Source: CAYSNP01 sp964432485 (GTDB taxonomy: Bacteria > Bacillota > Clostridia > Christensenellales > DTU072). Taken from it: a stretch of DNA of 10,054 nucleotides. Numbering within the stretch: position 1 is the stretch's first letter; each line of letters opens with the position of its first letter. A program made the translations under genes and the position numbers. Under the pieces are notes generated by a model. That model was not told the DNA's origin. It searched no databases and was given only the letters and a program-made list of their open reading frames with translations. Where the stretch lies: NCBI GenBank assembly GCA_964432485.1, contig CAYSNP010000052.1:1-10054 (forward strand). Reading direction: 5' to 3'. Positions 1 through 7,110 of the stretch are shown piece after piece.

Positions 1-112
1 CTGAAATCGCTTGCCAATATTTCAATATTGGCCGCGCGCCTTCATCAATTTTCCGCTCAAAAATCTGCGGCTGTATTTCAAGGTATTTGTTCAGTTTTTC
101 CTTAACTTGCAA
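1..112 (-). other. Left-edge segment with an open reading frame running off the window
   Basis: No complete gene can be named here. On the minus strand one frame is open from a possible TTG start at 110-112 to the left edge (37 codons). It reads as a plausible charged protein segment, with FERKIDEGARPILKYW near its end. Against it: no ATG is available before the in-frame stop at 197-199, no ribosome binding site precedes the TTG, and the start would sit exactly back to back with the mnmA start. Plus-strand frames are also open over part of the stretch: one ends with TAA at 103-105 and another with TGA at 113-115, the latter overlapping the mnmA ATG. No frame can be proven from 112 bases. It may be the end of a neighbouring gene, a degraded fragment, or mnmA leader DNA. 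Confidence 0.2.
13..32. repeat. Perfect 9-bp inverted repeat, operator-like or hairpin
   Basis: The arms GCCAATATT and AATATTGGC are exact reverse complements separated by the two bases TC. As RNA it would fold to an 8-bp stem with a TTCA loop. It lies about 80 bases upstream of the mnmA start and is followed by GC-rich DNA rather than a T-run, so it is not an obvious intrinsic terminator in the plus direction. It could be a repressor-binding dyad or part of an upstream gene. The symmetry is certain; the function is not known. Confidence 0.45.
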
Positions 113-1167
113 TGAGAAAAAGAGTAGCAGTTGGTTTATCCGGCGGAGTGGACAGCGCAGTGGCCGCCTTGCTTTTGAAAGAGCAAGGCTATGAAGTTAT
201 TGGCATCTTTATGAAGAATTGGCAAGATGAGGACTGCACCGCACAAAACGATTACGAAGATGTAAAAAAAATATGCGCAAGGATTGATGTACCCTATTAC
301 ACCGTCAATTTTTCGGCAGACTATTGGGATAAAGTTTTTTTGCATTTTGTTGAGGAATACAAAAAAGGGCGCACCCCCAATCCTGATGTGCTTTGCAATA
401 AAGAAATTAAGTTTGGACCATTTAAAAGACAAGCGCAAAAGCTAGGGGCAGATTATATTGCCTCAGGGCATTATGCAGGGATACTAAAAAAAGGTGATAA
501 GATTTACTTAGCTAGGGCTAAAGATGAAAATAAAGACCAAACTTATTTTCTTAATCAGCTAAAGAATGAACAGTTGCACAATGTGTTATTTCCTCTTTGC
601 AAACTTTACAAAAGCGAGGTTAGGGAGCTTGCAAGCAAGCATAACCTTACTGTTGCAGAAAAAAAGGATAGTACAGGCATTTGCTTTATAGGAGAAAGGA
701 AGTTTAGAGAGTTTTTAGGCGGCTATATCCCTATACAAAAAGGAGCAATTGTAGATACTGAAGGCAAAACCGTAGGCGAGCATAACGGAGTCTTTTATTA
801 TACTTTGGGGCAAAGAAGAGGGCTGGGGCTAGGCGGCAGCACACCTGAGGGCGGAAGATGGTTTGTAACCGGTAAAGATGTACAAAAAAATATCTTATAT
901 GTTAGCTTAAATGAGCCGCCTTCGCTTTACACGAAAATATGCAAAGTGACTGGTATGAACTATATAACTGACAGAATAGGCAATGGCGAAGCAGTGCTTG
1001 CCCGAATGCGCCATAGGCAGCCGCTGCAAAAAGCGCAAGCGGAGCTTATAGGAGAAGATACTTTACTGCTGCATTTTGAATCACCGCAAAGAGCACTTGC
1101 TGGTGGGCAATATGCAGTATTATATCAAGATAAGATATGCCTTGGCGGCGGGGTGATTGACAATTAA
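112..1167 (+). CDS. mnmA: tRNA-specific 2-thiouridylase MnmA
   Basis: MnmA is a cytoplasmic enzyme that uses ATP to adenylate U34 of tRNA Lys, Glu and Gln and then installs sulfur, passed on as a persulfide from a cysteine desulfurase, to give 2-thiouridine. The 351 residues match the usual family length. The N-type ATP pyrophosphatase P-loop SGGVDS lies at residues 10-15. The two catalytic cysteines are in their expected settings: Cys95 in NPDVLCNKEIKF and Cys191 in DSTGICFIGER. The tRNA-recognition part GHY...KDQTYFL (119-147) and the C-terminal beta-barrel region, from about 205 on and including YTLGQRRGLGL, are present, so the protein looks complete and active. ATG 112 is the only sensible start because the P-loop begins nine residues later, yet the bases just upstream are pyrimidine-rich with no Shine-Dalgarno match. 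No desulfurase or scaffold gene lies beside it in the window, and no clear terminator follows. Confidence 0.97.
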   Translation: MRKRVAVGLSGGVDSAVAALLLKEQGYEVIGIFMKNWQDEDCTAQNDYEDVKKICARIDVPYYTVNFSADYWDKVFLHFVEEYKKGRTPNPDVLCNKEIKFGPFKRQAQKLGADYIASGHYAGILKKGDKIYLARAKDENKDQTYFLNQLKNEQLHNVLFPLCKLYKSEVRELASKHNLTVAEKKDSTGICFIGERKFREFLGGYIPIQKGAIVDTEGKTVGEHNGVFYYTLGQRRGLGLGGSTPEGGRWFVTGKDVQKNILYVSLNEPPSLYTKICKVTGMNYITDRIGNGEAVLARMRHRQPLQKAQAELIGEDTLLLHFESPQRALAGGQYAVLYQDKICLGGGVIDN

Positions 1168-1219
1168 GCTGCTATATAAAAAGCATTTAAGGCGGCAAGA
1201 ATTTTATCTTATTTTTACC

Positions 1220-1247
1220 TTGACAAGAAGGTTTGCTATGATATTAT
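1220..1247 (+). promoter_or_regulatory. Sigma-A type promoter with extended -10
   Basis: A consensus -35 TTGACA (1220-1225) is followed after 16 bases by TATTAT (1242-1247). A TG one base upstream of the hexamer (1239-1240) makes an extended -10. Transcription should start near 1254, only about 15 bases before the ATG at 1269. Confidence 0.75.
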
Positions 1248-1253
1248 ATATTT

Positions 1254-1260
1254 GAGGAAA
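1254..1260 (+). promoter_or_regulatory. Ribosome binding site GAGGAAA
   Basis: GAGG lies 11 bases before the ATG at 1269 and supports that start. Given the promoter just upstream, the site would fall at or within a base or two of the 5' end of the mRNA, an unusually short leader. Confidence 0.55.
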
Positions 1261-1268
1261 TCCACTTA

Positions 1269-3125
1269 ATGAAAAAGCTGCTGCTTTCAAAAGGTGCTAA
1301 AAAAGCGTTGGTTATATCGTGTGCGCTTATAGCTGTTATTGCTATGGGTATATCATTTGTGCATTTAAGTTTGTCTGCAAAACAAATAGAAATTACTTTT
1401 GAAACCTTTGGCGGCGAGACAATAGAAGCTCTTACATATTCCGCTCATGATTATACCCCTTCTCTTCCTAAAGCCCGTAAGGACGGATACTATTTTGAGG
1501 GATGGTTTTTGGATAAGGAATACACTCAACCTATAAAGAAGTTGGATATAATCAAAACAAGCACAACTCTGTATGCTAAGTATGCCCTAAGAGAATATAC
1601 CATTACATATCACAATGCGGATATAGGCGACAACCCTGAAACTTATAACATTATGTCAGGCGATATTGTACTTAGCAATGCGGTAAGAGGGGCGCAAACA
1701 TTTTTAGGCTGGTATGCCAATGATAGCTTTGCAGGCACTCCTATTAAAGAAATAAAAAAGGGACAAGTGGGCAACTTAGACTTATATGCAAGGTGGTTAT
1801 TTAATTTTTCTTTTCTTAATCTAGGAAACAATTTTAACAGTAGCTCCCCTGCACTTGAAAGCTCAGATAATATCAATCAATATATACAAATGCACGGTGA
1901 CGGATATGTGCAATTTTGCGGAGTGCCTTATTCCTTAGCTATGACATATGAAATATGGGTAAAAAGCGAAACTGCCGGCAACTACTTTATCTTTGACCAT
2001 AGGCAAGGGCAAAACGGTCTTGCGCTTTACTTATGGGCTGACGGCAGTATAATGGCGGTCAACGGATATGGGGCAATCACCGAAAGCGGAGGCAATCAAT
2101 TTAAGTTTAACAACCAATGGCATCATTTGGCAGTTGCCGCAAATGCTAATAGCATTAGTCTTTTTTATGACGGAAAGCCGCTCTTAGAGGACCTGGAAAA
2201 CGGGATAACCGTAGCTAATATTCCCGATAGCAATCTATGCTTAGGCAATAATATAGCGCATTCGGCAGATGGATTTGTCGGATGTTTAGATGATTTTAGG
2301 GTTTGGAATATAAAAAGGCAAGATGAGGATATTTTTCATTACCGATTTGCCGACTATAAAGAACAAACTGCTAACCTAGCAGCTTATTGCTCTTTTAATC
2401 AGCATGAAAAATATATATATGATATGGAGTTTGAAAGCGAGAATATTGCCCTTTCTAAAGAGAGCTCCCCTGAGGGAGCAAGCGCAAGCCTTAACTTTAA
2501 TGGCAGCAACAATTATGTCACCACCGAAAATATGCAAACACTTCGGGAGGCAACTTGGGAAGTTTGGGTAAAGAGCGGCAGCACAAAGGACCAAATTGTT
2601 TTAGACCATCGCAAGGACAATAAGGGTATTACTCCTATCTGTTTAGCTGAAAACGGTGCAATAATTTTCTCGTATAATTGCATTGAAGAAAAAATATTGA
2701 GCACAGAAGCAGGGGTTTTTCAATTTGACAATAAATGGCATCATATAGCGGTTAGCACGCTTGCAACTAAAGTAAAAATCTATTATGACGGTGGGCTTGC
2801 GGCAACTTCGGATTGGGGCATTATGCAAAAAGTGGCAGAATTGGATGAGCGGCAATTGTATATTGGCTGCAAGTTTAGCAAAGATGCTCTCTTTTTTGAG
2901 GGGCAAATAGATGAGGTAAGAATCTTTAATAAAGCTAAATCTGCAGAAGAAATACAAGCAGAAATGGGACTGCGCCTTACTGGCATTGAAGATAATCTTA
3001 TTATGTACCTGGACTTTGACAATAACTTACTGGATAAAACCTCTAATCATCTCCACTGCAATTATCAAGGTTTGCTAAGAATCGCTCCTATACTTATTAA
3101 AAATCTTTTGATAAGATTGTCATAA
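1269..3125 (+). CDS. Exported protein with two InlB-like repeats and two LamG/ConA-like lectin domains
   Basis: A basic N-terminus and one hydrophobic stretch (residues 13-33) form a signal peptide or membrane anchor; cleavage after LSA (37) is possible. Two Listeria/Bacteroides-type InlB repeats follow, at about 40-105 (GYYFEGWFLDKEYTQPI...TTLYAKY) and 110-176 (TFLGWYANDSF...LDLYARW). Then come two concanavalin A-like LamG domains, at about 205-355 and 405-560. These share a clear internal pattern: EIWVKS/EVWVKS, FDHR/LDHR, QWHHLAV (283-289)/KWHHIAV (489-495), LFYDG/IYYDG, and the closing DDFRVWN/DEVRIFN. Each is followed by the family's usual tail (NLAAYCSFN and NLIMYLDFDNN). Such domains commonly bind glycans or other surface ligands; the actual ligand cannot be read. 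No LPXTG or other sorting signal is seen at the C-terminus, so attachment would rely on the N-terminal anchor. The gene has its own promoter and ribosome binding site and meets the ABC gene end to end with no gap. The last 17 residues, rich in Leu, Ile and Arg, are not domain-like. Confidence 0.85.
   Translation: MKKLLLSKGAKKALVISCALIAVIAMGISFVHLSLSAKQIEITFETFGGETIEALTYSAHDYTPSLPKARKDGYYFEGWFLDKEYTQPIKKLDIIKTSTTLYAKYALREYTITYHNADIGDNPETYNIMSGDIVLSNAVRGAQTFLGWYANDSFAGTPIKEIKKGQVGNLDLYARWLFNFSFLNLGNNFNSSSPALESSDNINQYIQMHGDGYVQFCGVPYSLAMTYEIWVKSETAGNYFIFDHRQGQNGLALYLWADGSIMAVNGYGAITESGGNQFKFNNQWHHLAVAANANSISLFYDGKPLLEDLENGITVANIPDSNLCLGNNIAHSADGFVGCLDDFRVWNIKRQDEDIFHYRFADYKEQTANLAAYCSFNQHEKYIYDMEFESENIALSKESSPEGASASLNFNGSNNYVTTENMQTLREATWEVWVKSGSTKDQIVLDHRKDNKGITPICLAENGAIIFSYNCIEEKILSTEAGVFQFDNKWHHIAVSTLATKVKIYYDGGLAATSDWGIMQKVAELDERQLYIGCKFSKDALFFEGQIDEVRIFNKAKSAEEIQAEMGLRLTGIEDNLIMYLDFDNNLLDKTSNHLHCNYQGLLRIAPILIKNLLIRLS
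3099..3118 (-). terminator. Weak AT-rich hairpin with T-run after the ABC gene
   Basis: On the minus strand AATCTT, a five-base loop ATCAA and AAGATT form a 6-bp stem followed directly by three more T. It starts 8 bases past the ABC stop codon, within the coding tail of the convergent LamG gene. The stem has only one G-C pair, so termination may be inefficient. Confidence 0.25.
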
Positions 3126-5960
3126 TTAGCGTATAGCTTCTATCGGGGTAAGTTTGCTTACCTTTCTTATAGGCAAGTATGTTGCAATAAATACCATTGC
3201 CGCCACTAGCGTATAAACTATAGCAAAAGGTGCTATTTTTAGCTGTAATAATGATATATCCTTTATCATAACAGCATCAAAATATTCGGAAAAATTATTG
3301 GTAAAAAGTATATTGGTTACATATACCCCAAGGATAATCAAAATTGTACTGCCTAAGATTGCAAGCAGTCCTATAAAAGCGGCTTGAAGCAAAAATAATA
3401 CGCTAATATTTTTGCGGGTGCAGCCTAAAGCGCGCAATATCCCTATTTCTCGCTTTTTATCATATACTGCGCTTACCATAAAGTTGGCAAGCAGGGCAAT
3501 ACTAAAAGTACCTATTACCAAACTGGCTAATCTAAAAACGCTTTTTGTAATATATAGCACATCGCTAATGGTGTAGAGCACCTCGCTAATTTCGCTAAGG
3601 TGATATATTTGGTTGCCTTTTATGTCGGTGTCCGAAATATATTTGATAACCTTCAGCCTAGCAAGAGGGTCTTTAGGCAATGCAAAATACAATGAGGTAA
3701 GATTAATTTGCCCCGTCACTATATCAAAATATAGCTTGTCATTGACAATATACGAAGCGTCGGCTCTAAAACTTATTTGCTCGCCTTGCTCCCCTTGTAT
3801 CAGTTTGTTTTTAACTACGCCCACAACTTTAAGGGTGTAATCTTTATGGATTCTGCGATATTCGTTACTTAGCCTTGCGGTGATTTCTAATTCCGGACAG
3901 CTTACATAAGGTTTGCCAATATCTGATAATACTATTTTGAAATTCCTGATAAAAGCATTTTCTGCAATTAATATCTCGTTGCCTGTAAGCTGTGAGTTTT
4001 TATCATATCCATTAAAATATACCACATCCAATTGATAATTGTCATCATTGTATTGCTGCAGCTCTCTATCTTGTACATAAGCCATAATCTCTTCTTCCTT
4101 AGCTTGGGCATACTCCTCTGCAAATACAGAATGTGCCATAAAAATAGAGTCGCCAATATCCAGCTTGATAAGCATAGATTTTTCGTAAAATCTATCCAAA
4201 AAGCCTGCTGCGGCATAAAGGTTATGGTGATAATTATCTTTTTCGAACTTGAGCTTCATTGCCTTTTGAGAATATGCCAACCCGCTATCGTCGGCAAGCA
4301 AAGGAAGGTATTCTTCTACGCCTGTCCTTATTATGCCAGAAATCTTAAAAGAGTATCTTTGCAACCTTAGGGTGTAACCCGGTGCAAGGTTTGCCAGAAT
4401 CTCTACAAGTCGCTCTCTGCTTGAAGCGGTTGAATTGACAATCAACTCCTCTAACTCACCGGAAAGCAACATATTAATTAGGCGCACCTCTTGAGAAGTT
4501 ACTTTTAGGGGTGCAAGTTTGGAAAGCACCGCTGAAGTTAGCTTCGTAGGGTTACTTATAGGCAATATTATTGTGGCATCTGCCATAAGCAGCCCAAGCA
4601 GGGTATAATCGGTAATCATAATTTCTAAGCTGCCCTCAGAGGGAGCGTTTCCGATAATCTCAAAGCCCAAACTTTCTATCCCTTGTTTATCGCATATAAC
4701 TACACCGTTAAATTGACCGAAAAGAATACTATAATTGCGATTCCTATACATTTCCAGTCCTATTGCAGGGTAATATTCTAAAAATTGCACATTGGGCATG
4801 TCATTTTGAATTTTGGCATAAGTTTCGGCAGCAATTAAATCATTCCGCCTGGAAAAGAAACCTGTCTTTTCTACTGCGCCTTGTTTTAACCTAATATTGT
4901 TAATATTGTAACTGTCAAATCCGCTGGCAGTAGAAGCTGCCATATCATAGCCTGCCAGAATTTGAGCAAGAGCTAGCAAGGTAAGCGCAATTATTATAAG
5001 CAATACGGTAATAGTTACTCTTACACTTTTGCTTTTTATATATTTTGAAGAAATCTTGAGGTTCTTTTGCAAAGGTAAAAAAGATTTTTTAGGTAAAAAA
5101 GCAAGGTTGCTGTCCACTCGCTCTACTCTGGTAGGCACAAAATGGGTGCTTTCGCCTTTTTTTATGGTTAGCTTGCCTTTTTCATTTAATAATTCATTAA
5201 TTGAAGACAAATCGCCTTCGCTCAACGCATAATCGCCAGAGATATTGGCAGAGGTCTCTTCCCAAGCAATATCAGTATCCGTTATGGCAACCCGTTCGCT
5301 ATCCTTAATAATACGCCCGTCCTGCAACTCTATTAAGCGGTCGGCATAACGCTCTGCATTGGGGCGGTCATGGGTGACTATTACAATCAATCTATCGTTT
5401 TTTTGGCCGGCAAGGTAGTCAAGCAGCAATGTGCCTGTCTTGCTGTCCAGGTTGCCTGTGGGTTCATCGGCAAATAAAATGCGTGGATTCTTAATAAGTG
5501 CGCGCGCTATTGCCACTCTTTGTTTTTGTCCGCCAGAAAGCTCTCCCGGATGACGGGCGGCAATCTCTTCTATATCCAATTCCTTTAATAATTTGTTAAA
5601 AAGTGCGGAAGAAGGCTCTTTGGCTTGAATTTCTAACGCAAGCTCTATGTTTTCCTTAACTGTAAAGTCTTCTAAAAGGTGATAATCTTGAAAAATAAAA
5701 CCAACATAAGTATTGCGGTATGCATCAAAGTCCTCTTCTTTGAACTCTTTGCTACTTTTGCCATAAATATATATGTCGCCGCTATCAAATTGGTCTAATC
5801 CGCTTAAAACATTAAGCAGCGTACTCTTACCCGAACCGCTTTTACCTAAAATAAAAAGCATACCTGTAGAAGGCAGCCTTATGCTTAAATCTTGCAAGGC
5901 ATGTACCACTTGCCCTTTTTTACTGATATAATCCTTGCAAAGATTACTTACTTCAATCAT
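3126..5960 (-). CDS. ABC transporter, fused ATPase and FtsX/MacB-type permease
   Basis: A single 944-residue chain joins a MacB/LolD-class ATPase to an FtsX-type permease. In the ATPase: Walker A GKSGSGKST (39-47), Q-loop FIFQD (88-92), signature LSGGQKQR (141-148), Walker B ILFADEPTGNLD (161-172) and the H-loop THD (196-198); all key residues are intact. A linker (about 215-310) leads to the first membrane span (about 314-337), then a very large extracytoplasmic domain (about 340-805), then three spans (about 811-832, 853-885, 907-929). The FtsX hallmark KKREIGILRALG follows span two, and the chain ends in the typical RKVSKLTPIEAIR. Transporters of this class work as dimers and use ATP to drive movements of the outer domain, exporting peptides or lipoproteins or acting as mechanotransmitters; the substrate here is unknown. 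No MacA-like partner is encoded nearby. It follows the LRR gene by 44 bases and has its own promoter. No Shine-Dalgarno precedes the ATG, and the predicted transcription start coincides with it. Confidence 0.93.
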   Translation of the reverse strand: MIEVSNLCKDYISKKGQVVHALQDLSIRLPSTGMLFILGKSGSGKSTLLNVLSGLDQFDSGDIYIYGKSSKEFKEEDFDAYRNTYVGFIFQDYHLLEDFTVKENIELALEIQAKEPSSALFNKLLKELDIEEIAARHPGELSGGQKQRVAIARALIKNPRILFADEPTGNLDSKTGTLLLDYLAGQKNDRLIVIVTHDRPNAERYADRLIELQDGRIIKDSERVAITDTDIAWEETSANISGDYALSEGDLSSINELLNEKGKLTIKKGESTHFVPTRVERVDSNLAFLPKKSFLPLQKNLKISSKYIKSKSVRVTITVLLIIIALTLLALAQILAGYDMAASTASGFDSYNINNIRLKQGAVEKTGFFSRRNDLIAAETYAKIQNDMPNVQFLEYYPAIGLEMYRNRNYSILFGQFNGVVICDKQGIESLGFEIIGNAPSEGSLEIMITDYTLLGLLMADATIILPISNPTKLTSAVLSKLAPLKVTSQEVRLINMLLSGELEELIVNSTASSRERLVEILANLAPGYTLRLQRYSFKISGIIRTGVEEYLPLLADDSGLAYSQKAMKLKFEKDNYHHNLYAAAGFLDRFYEKSMLIKLDIGDSIFMAHSVFAEEYAQAKEEEIMAYVQDRELQQYNDDNYQLDVVYFNGYDKNSQLTGNEILIAENAFIRNFKIVLSDIGKPYVSCPELEITARLSNEYRRIHKDYTLKVVGVVKNKLIQGEQGEQISFRADASYIVNDKLYFDIVTGQINLTSLYFALPKDPLARLKVIKYISDTDIKGNQIYHLSEISEVLYTISDVLYITKSVFRLASLVIGTFSIALLANFMVSAVYDKKREIGILRALGCTRKNISVLFLLQAAFIGLLAILGSTILIILGVYVTNILFTNNFSEYFDAVMIKDISLLQLKIAPFAIVYTLVAAMVFIATYLPIRKVSKLTPIEAIR
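3145..3168 (+). terminator. Candidate intrinsic terminator for the LamG gene, inside the ABC gene 3' end
   Basis: GGTAAG (3147-3152), loop TTTG and CTTACC (3157-3162) form a perfect 6-bp stem. It is extendable to 8 bp with two G-T (wobble) pairs and is followed by TTTCTT. It lies 20 bases past the plus-strand stop codon, within codons for the conserved RKVSKLTP tail of the convergent ABC protein. Confidence 0.45.
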
Positions 5961-5966
5961 ATTTAG

Positions 5967-5996
5967 ATTTTAGCATATTTTTATTTTACAAGTCAA
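5967..5996 (-). promoter_or_regulatory. Promoter of the ABC gene, predicted leaderless
   Basis: Read on the minus strand: -35 TTGACT (5996-5991), 18-base spacer, -10 TAAAAT (5972-5967), with TG (5975-5974) one base before it as an extended -10. Six bases separate the -10 from the ABC start codon, so the usual initiation point falls on or beside the A of the ATG (5960). The whole element fits in the 44-base gap after the LRR gene. Confidence 0.6.
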
Positions 5997-6004
5997 TTGG
6001 CAAC

Positions 6005-7096
6005 TTATGTTTTTGCATAAATACAACTAGAATAATCAAGCCAATTAGGTGCGCTCTTATATTCGTCCAGGCTTTGCGGAGGAACATATATCTTTAGCTG
6101 ACTGCTTACCTTAGAAAATGCGTACCGCTCCAGTTCGGGCGGCAAAGTTCTTTCTACGGTTATACTTGCCAAACTGCTGCATCCCTCAAAAGCAGACTCG
6201 CCTATGCTCCATACTTTGTCAGGCATTGTAATGCTTTGCAGGCTGCCGCAGTTGCTAAACGCTTTTGCTTTTATTATCCTTACGCTTTCAGGAACTGTAT
6301 AACTTATGCGGCTGTTTCCAATGGGATAAGCAAATAATTCTGTGGCAAATAATCTAAACAATACTCCGTCAATGGACTTAAAGATAGGGTTGCCCTCCTC
6401 AACATCAATACTTTCCAAACTGGAGCAATTGCTAAATGGCGCATAGCCTAATGAAATAGTGCTTGCGGGAATTGTTATGCTTTTAAGGCTATCACAATCC
6501 TGAAAAGCACCTGTCTCTATACTTAAAACGGAAGAAGGTAACGAGATGCTTGTCAATTTTCTACATTGCTTAAATGCATAATAGCCTATACTTTTCAGCT
6601 GGCTATCTTGCCCAAATGTAACTTCTACCAGCCCCATAGAGGAATAAAATCTATCGGCAAATGCGTAACCCCCTATGCTCTGCACGCTGTCAGGGATTGT
6701 TATTGCAGCCAGCTTGCTGCAATTTGCAAATGCGTAGCTGCCTATACTTATAAGCCCGTCCGGCAATGTAATGCTTTTTAGCGCTCTGCATCCTTCAAAA
6801 GCAGACTCGCCTATGCTTTGCATCCGGCTGTCTTGTGCAAAAGATACCCTCCTTAACCACGCCGAATAACTAAAGGCTTTATCTGCTACTTTAGTTATTG
6901 GCAAATCTTTATAATGAGAAGGAATAGTAATATTTACTGCAAAAGGAGAAACATCGCTTACCGAGTACGATGTATTGTCTTCATTTAGCTGATAAGATAA
7001 AACAGGGGTGGAGAAATATGCAGTTGCGGCTATAGCTAAATTAATAGCAATAATAACAAGTAAAAAAACACTTCTTTTAGATACTCTTTTCGCCAT
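6005..7096 (-). CDS. BspA-like leucine-rich repeat (LRR_5) exported protein
   Basis: The 363-residue protein has a basic N-terminus and a hydrophobic segment (10-27) acting as signal peptide or anchor, with possible cleavage after ATA (26). The rest is mostly LRR_5/BspA repeats of about 23 residues with the signature SIG..AF..C..L.SITIPDSV, from about 66 to 315. They include SIGESAFEGCRALKSITLP (94-112), SIGSYAFANC (117-126), SIGGYAFADR (140-149), SIGYYAFKQC (169-178) and SIGESAFEGCSSL (297-309). The variant IFKSIDGVLFRLFATELFAYP (238-258) is the common interrupting repeat of this family. The C-terminus (333-363) is the typical LKIYVPPQSLDEYKSAPNW cap. No cell-wall sorting motif is present. 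BspA-type proteins are known in some species for binding fibronectin or other surfaces; here binding is only inferred. A strong ribosome binding site overlaps the stop of the preceding gene, indicating one transcript with it. Confidence 0.9.
   Translation of the reverse strand: MAKRVSKRSVFLLVIIAINLAIAATAYFSTPVLSYQLNEDNTSYSVSDVSPFAVNITIPSHYKDLPITKVADKAFSYSAWLRRVSFAQDSRMQSIGESAFEGCRALKSITLPDGLISIGSYAFANCSKLAAITIPDSVQSIGGYAFADRFYSSMGLVEVTFGQDSQLKSIGYYAFKQCRKLTSISLPSSVLSIETGAFQDCDSLKSITIPASTISLGYAPFSNCSSLESIDVEEGNPIFKSIDGVLFRLFATELFAYPIGNSRISYTVPESVRIIKAKAFSNCGSLQSITMPDKVWSIGESAFEGCSSLASITVERTLPPELERYAFSKVSSQLKIYVPPQSLDEYKSAPNWLDYSSCIYAKT
6177..6208 (-). repeat. 32-base near-identical intragenic repeat, copy 1
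   Basis: This stretch matches 6786-6817 at 31 of 32 bases, 609 bases (203 codons) apart and in the same frame. Both copies encode IGESAFEGC in the LRR protein. Other repeats of the gene are similar in protein but not this close in DNA. Confidence 0.8.
6786..6817 (-). repeat. 32-base near-identical intragenic repeat, copy 2
   Basis: Partner of 6177-6208; the single difference is a T for C at base 9 of the unit as read on the plus strand. It points to recent duplication or gene conversion between LRR units. Confidence 0.8.
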
Positions 7097-7104
7097 TAAA
7101 ATAT

Positions 7105-7110
7105 CTCCTC
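7105..7110 (-). promoter_or_regulatory. Ribosome binding site overlapping the upstream stop codon
   Basis: GAGGAG sits 8 bases before the LRR gene ATG and shares two bases with the TGA stop (7111-7109) of the TIM-barrel-like gene. Ribosomes finishing the first gene end on this site, which favours translational coupling. Confidence 0.75.

Noticed and set aside
136..438. 100-codon minus-strand reading frame inside mnmA
   Set aside because: It is wholly antisense to a complete, conserved enzyme gene, has no binding site, and its translation has no recognisable domain.
1164..1219. Terminator for mnmA
   Set aside because: Only an imperfect AT-rich pairing (TTAA..TGCT with AGCA.TTAA) is seen at 1164-1190, with no T-run after it; not strong enough to annotate.
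1308..1325. Lipobox-like VISC around Cys18 of the LamG protein
   Set aside because: The hydrophobic core of the signal lies after the cysteine, not before it, so it does not fit a lipoprotein signal peptide.
2643..3022. Overlapping minus-strand reading frames antisense to the LamG gene
   Set aside because: They are shadows of the plus-strand gene, which has matching domain repeats, a promoter and a binding site; the antisense frames have none.
3066..3125. Frameshift truncating a third LamG domain at the C-terminus of the LamG protein
   Set aside because: Other frames past residue 600 also stop within a few codons and give no LamG-like continuation, so no frameshift can be shown; the NLIMYLDFDNN segment is the normal tail of a LamG unit.
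6100..6840. Tandem or CRISPR-like DNA repeats
   Set aside because: The recurring AAAGCA/GCGTA and CCTATGCT/CCTATACT motifs are coding repeats of LRR units about 69 bases apart, degenerate and in frame, without conserved palindromic spacers.
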